From the NCBI GenBank assembly GCA_035539135.1, contig DATLJD010000001.1, positions 1-51,854 of the forward strand: a stretch of DNA of 51,854 nt. Direction: 5' to 3'. The translations under genes and the position numbers were made by a program. A model generated the notes under the pieces. It ran no database searches. It was not told the origin of the DNA and saw nothing but the letters and a program-made list of their open reading frames with translations. Shown here in pieces: positions 51,541 to 51,854 of this stretch (position 1 is the first letter of the stretch; each line of letters begins with the position of its first letter). This DNA comes from JABFWF01 sp035539135. Lineage in GTDB: Bacteria > Pseudomonadota > Gammaproteobacteria > Xanthomonadales > Xanthomonadaceae.

Positions 51541-51854
51541 CGAGTGTGCGCCTGCGGGGTAGGGCCCCTGAGCCTTGCGGCTGGGCGCTCATGCCGGCGT
51601 GAACGCGATGGCCGACAGGCGGGCGGCGGGATACGCGCGAAATTTCGTGGGCCCGCGCCCGGGAGGCCGGGGGTATTGCTTTTCCCTTAGCTGGGACGCC
51701 GCTGCGCGGCTCCCCCGGCCCGGCGCAGCGCGCCGGGCGTTCGCACGGGCGCGCGGCAGTGCCGCGCAAGCCGCCCGTGCTCACCCATGCCCAGATGCGG
51801 GCGCGCGCCATCCATGGCGCGCTGACGCAACACCCCCGCCCTCCCGGTCGCTCG
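51541..51854. other. 314-bp region upstream of hemerythrin gene, no supported gene
   Basis: It contains copy 2 of the 41-bp dispersed repeat and several GC-rich dyads. A leftward open frame crosses it from 51811 but is a shadow of the GC-rich sequence with no family features. Confidence 0.55.
51649..51690 (+). repeat. dispersed intergenic repeat, copy 2
   Basis: Match of 48660-48701 from GGCCCGCGCCCGGGAGG to TTTTCCCTTAG. Confidence 0.85.

Overview
The window is GC-rich chromosomal DNA from a gammaproteobacterium, most likely of the family Xanthomonadaceae/Lysobacteraceae (Lysobacter or Luteimonas type). The evidence is the housekeeping gene content (miaA-hfq-hflX-hflKC, rnr-rlmB-purA, ftsY-rsmD-coaD, mutY-yggX), a Xanthomonas-style chromosomal integron, and many short intergenic palindromes of the CTCTCCCGC/GCGGGAGAG type. 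The genus is an inference; no rRNA is present.

Layout. 1-3405: end of a chromosomal integron, with five attC sites, six whole or partial cassettes read leftward, an attI-like junction and a divergent intI integrase with an unusual C-terminal extension. 3475-12542: mfd (leftward), then miaA, hfq, hflX, hflK, hflC and a DUF2065 gene (rightward). 12605-17246: a 4.6-kb integrative element inserted in the 3' end of tRNA-Phe. It carries a tyrosine integrase, an excisionase-like HTH protein, a replication-initiator-like protein and a two-gene cargo operon (a 320-aa soluble protein and a four-helix membrane protein) with visibly lower GC. 17424-25672: DUF6491 lipoprotein, yggX, mutY, AsmA-like protein, ftsY, rsmD, coaD, a lipoprotein, a YfhL-type ferredoxin and gamma-glutamyltransferase. 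25733-31549: tRNA-Leu followed by a second, probably decayed, tRNA-targeted island. It holds a secreted RHS-repeat protein with a variable C-terminal domain and a lipoprotein overlapping it by 4 bp. 31761-36833: chromate transporter, DUF2946 protein, TonB receptor and a ferritin-like protein. 36910-41858: rnr, rlmB, purA. 41931-51540: DUF411 metal-binding protein, DUF4136 lipoprotein, small MscS channel, hybrid histidine kinase, DUF763 protein, peroxiredoxin-like protein, DUF445 membrane protein, isochorismatase-like hydrolase and hemerythrin.

How it fits together. In E. coli miaA, hfq, hflX, hflK, hflC, yjeT (DUF2065), purA, rnr and rlmB form one cluster. Here both halves are present on the same strand but about 24 kb apart, with both tRNA islands between them. 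Each island leaves the tRNA whole and also carries a new terminator for it, while the old terminator is stranded at the far end.

Most promising for new biology: the two-gene cargo of the tRNA-Phe element (position and architecture typical of an anti-phage defence module), the RHS/lipoprotein pair of the tRNA-Leu element (candidate toxin/immunity pair), and palindromic repeat units inserted in frame inside mfd and the DUF763 gene. Functions of these are inferred from context only.
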